A DNA stretch of 8,523 nucleotides, taken from assembly GCA_025455505.1 (NCBI GenBank), contig JALOMK010000077.1, forward strand, positions 1-8,523, read 5' to 3'. A program made the translations under genes and the position numbers. Each line of letters starts with the position of its first letter. The stretch's first letter is position 1. A model generated the notes under the pieces. The model saw only the letters and a list, made by a program, of their open reading frames with translations. It ran no database searches and was not told the origin of the DNA. Origin of the DNA: Bacteroidales bacterium. GTDB taxonomy: Bacteria; Bacteroidota; Bacteroidia; Bacteroidales; VadinHA17. Of this stretch, positions 6,447 to 8,523 are shown one piece after another.

Positions 6447-8523
6447 TTATTCATATTTTAGTGACTGGGCAGGATTCACCTTAGCGGCTTTCATTACATG
6501 ATAACTTATAGTAATGAGTGCTATTCCGAGCGCAATTCCGAAACCCGCGACGAAGATCAGCGCTCCCGGGGAAAACCTGTAATAAAAATTCTCCAGCCAT
6601 TTGTCTGATACGTAATAAATCAAAGGCCAGGCCAGCAAAGCTGAGATGCTCACAAGAACGATTATCTCACGCGAAATTACAACATAAATTCCGCTGACAG
6701 TCGAACCCATTGCTTTCCTCACCCCTATCTCCTTTGTCTTCTGCTCAACAGTGAATGATGTAAGGCCAAGCAGTCCCAGAGCTGCAATAAAGATAGCAAG
6801 GATTGAAAATACGACAGCCATTTTTGCATTCTGTTTTTCCTGGATGTACATATTTTCAAAGTCCTCATCGACAAAATAATACTGCAAAGGGTTATTGGGA
6901 AGGAATTCCTTCCATTTCTCCTCAATTGCTGCAATTGTCTGCTTGTAATTGGCAGCAGTAAGCCTGACAGTTATATAACCCCACATCATCCCGTCGTTCT
7001 GGAACTTCATAATATAAGGACTGATTGGATTCCTCAATGATTCAAAATTGAAGTTGCTTACCACACCTATGACCTGCCTGCTGTTCATTCTCCCGGAATC
7101 GCTGGGTTCCAGGAACCTGGTTTTTGTAATATCTGTAACAAGGAAGTCCTTCTTCGCTGACTCATTAATAACACAGGCTTCCATGTCAGCAGAGTACGAT
7201 TCATCGAAGAACCTGCCCTCGGTGAGTTTCATTCCGTAAGTTTCGAGGTAGTTGTAATCCACCCAGTTGGTTGTCATGAGAAAAGTCTCATCCTTTCTTC
7301 CTTCCATCGTGTACCCGTTGTTGTTGTTATTCCTGCCGGGTACCGCCGTTGAACTTGAAATGTTAACCACGCCGGGGACGTTCCTGACAACGTCCTTAAA
7401 GGCCTTTATCCTCTGGCCCAGAGCCTGGGCACGGTTGATTACTATCAGTTGTTCCTTGTTGAAGCCCACATCCTTGTTGAGCATGTAGTTAATCTGCCGG
7501 TACATTATCATTGTTCCAATAATGAGCAATATCGACACAGCGAACTGGAATACTACGAGCACTTTCCTGAGCCTTCCGTTCTGCATGCTGTTCCTGACGC
7601 TTCCCTTAAGTACTTCGTACGGATTGAACGATGAAAGGAACAGGGCGGGATAGCTGCCTGAAAGGAGGCTCACCACCAGGGTGAAAAGTACCAGAAGGGG
7701 TACGACATACCAGTCAGAAAGCAGTCCAAGCGAGAGCTCAGTGCCAAGGAGGTCATTGAACCACGGAAGGCTGAGCTTTATTATGAATACGGCAAGTATA
7801 AGAGCTACCAGGGAAAGGAGAAATGATTCAGAGAGGAACTGGGTAATAAGAGATGCCCGGGTGGAGCCGGCAACTTTCTTTATGCCAACCTCCTTAGCCC
7901 TTCTTGATGCCTGGGCTGTTGAGAGGTTCATGAAATTGATCGCGGCTATAAGCACAATAAGGATTGCAATGCTGCCAAAGATCCTCAGGTATTTAGGATC
8001 GGCCGGCTCCCTGAATTCCTGCTGTATCCCCGGAGTGAGGTGAATATCAGTAAGATTCTGAAGAAAAAACCTGTATTTGTTGCCCTGTGATTCAAAGTCT
8101 TCCAGTGCGATGCCCATATAGCGTTCAACTTCCGGGCCGACATATTTTTTGAGAAGCTCAGGAAACTTGGCTTCTACGGCCCCGGCAGTGGTGTTGGGTT
8201 TGAGCAGAAGGTAGGTGGCAAGGCTGTTATTAAGCCAGACCGGCACCTGCGATTGCGGACTGGTCATGAATGAAGTGATCATGTCAGCCTCAAAGTGACA
8301 TTTCACAGGCACATCACCCATTACCCCGCTGACGATATAACGAACACTGTCAGTTCCGATCTTTACAGGCTTGTCAATCGGGTTCTCCTCACCGAATATC
8401 TTCCTGGCAGTCGATTCTGTAAGCACAACCCTGTGAGGTTTGTTGAGAAGGTTCTTTGCATCACCTTTCAGGACAGGGATCGAGAAGAAATCAAAAAACG
8501 ATGAATCAGCCTCGATAATATGA
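6447..8523 (-). CDS. FtsX/MacB-like ABC transporter permease, 5'-truncated by the window edge
   Basis: The frame stays open from the stop at 6447-6449 to the right edge, giving 691 visible residues. A GTG at 8426 sits inside a conserved MacB-core stretch and is not the start: upstream codons continue the domain (EADSSFFDFFSIPVLKGD, then NKPHRVVLTESTARKIFGEE). Compared with the neighbouring 791-residue permease, about 110-120 N-terminal residues including TM1 lie beyond the window. Visible parts, counted from the edge: periplasmic domain to about 178; membrane segments near 180-202, 230-250 and 272-294 with coupling motif RRAKEVGIKK (207-216); TM5 near 319-339; the second periplasmic domain; and three final segments from about 569, with KTKEIGVRKAMGS (595-607). 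It ends NPAQSLKYE. It is a diverged paralogue of the downstream permease, not a recent copy. A run of five Asn (398-402) lies in the second periplasmic domain. No ATPase domain is present. Confidence 0.93.
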   Translation of the reverse strand, partial: HIIEADSSFFDFFSIPVLKGDAKNLLNKPHRVVLTESTARKIFGEENPIDKPVKIGTDSVRYIVSGVMGDVPVKCHFEADMITSFMTSPQSQVPVWLNNSLATYLLLKPNTTAGAVEAKFPELLKKYVGPEVERYMGIALEDFESQGNKYRFFLQNLTDIHLTPGIQQEFREPADPKYLRIFGSIAILIVLIAAINFMNLSTAQASRRAKEVGIKKVAGSTRASLITQFLSESFLLSLVALILAVFIIKLSLPWFNDLLGTELSLGLLSDWYVVPLLVLFTLVVSLLSGSYPALFLSSFNPYEVLKGSVRNSMQNGRLRKVLVVFQFAVSILLIIGTMIMYRQINYMLNKDVGFNKEQLIVINRAQALGQRIKAFKDVVRNVPGVVNISSSTAVPGRNNNNNGYTMEGRKDETFLMTTNWVDYNYLETYGMKLTEGRFFDESYSADMEACVINESAKKDFLVTDITKTRFLEPSDSGRMNSRQVIGVVSNFNFESLRNPISPYIMKFQNDGMMWGYITVRLTAANYKQTIAAIEEKWKEFLPNNPLQYYFVDEDFENMYIQEKQNAKMAVVFSILAIFIAALGLLGLTSFTVEQKTKEIGVRKAMGSTVSGIYVVISREIIVLVSISALLAWPLIYYVSDKWLENFYYRFSPGALIFVAGFGIALGIALITISYHVMKAAKVNPAQSLKYE

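Noticed and set aside
7317..7331. (GTT)4 ATT tract as a phase-variable microsatellite.
   Set aside because: Triplet units would only change the length of an Asn run in the permease without shifting frame, and four units are too few for notable slippage.
6447..8426. Permease gene starting at GTG 8426.
   Set aside because: The GTG encodes an internal Val of a conserved MacB-core segment; conserved residues continue in frame to the window edge.
1..8523. tRNA, rRNA, CRISPR array, insertion sequence, transposase or attachment site.
   Set aside because: None seen. Genes are densely packed with consistent base composition, and no repeats of suitable size were noticed.

Overview
The window reads as chromosomal DNA of a Bacteroidota bacterium, probably from a Bacteroidales-like lineage. 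Three things suggest this: long FtsX-type permeases with two permease halves, the particular style of the NtrC-type regulator (receiver motif DMNF followed by a G-N-E-G-rich loop, and GAFTDA in the AAA+ domain), and A-rich sequence instead of a strong Shine-Dalgarno before most starts. Arg AGG and Ile ATA codons are frequent. The assignment rests on recognising protein families, not on a database search.

Layout, left to right. On the + strand, 36-1313 encodes a membrane-anchored HlyD/MacA-type periplasmic adaptor and 1336-2004 a MacB/LolD-type ABC ATPase, 22 nt apart and evidently one operon whose upstream part lies outside the window. On the - strand, converging on the ATPase, 3443-2052 encodes a sigma-54-dependent response regulator. 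A 185-nt intergenic region (3444-3628) follows. It holds a 17-bp dyad with NtrC-site geometry, several T-tracts about 31-33 bp apart and, reading right, a near-consensus sigma-54 promoter at 3558-3573. This promoter faces a 102-residue GRAM-domain-like gene (3629-3937), which ends at a strong intrinsic terminator (3979-4017). On the - strand again, 6434-4059 and 8523-6447 encode two large tandem FtsX/MacB-like permeases 12 nt apart. The second is cut by the right window edge; its reading frame is open to the last base.

Working model (inference). Adaptor, ATPase and permeases are parts of a MacAB-like or Lol-like exporter whose membrane subunits sit on the opposite strand from the ATPase. The sigma-54 regulator between them probably binds the intergenic dyad, controls the small GRAM-like gene through the sigma-54 promoter, and may control exporter operons whose promoters are outside the window. 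The exported substrate cannot be told from sequence.

The most notable points are the regulator-dyad-promoter-GRAM gene unit, and a receiver domain that keeps its phosphoacceptor Asp but has Ala at one acidic-pocket position and Arg in place of the conserved Lys. No tRNA, rRNA, CRISPR array, insertion sequence or attachment site was seen.
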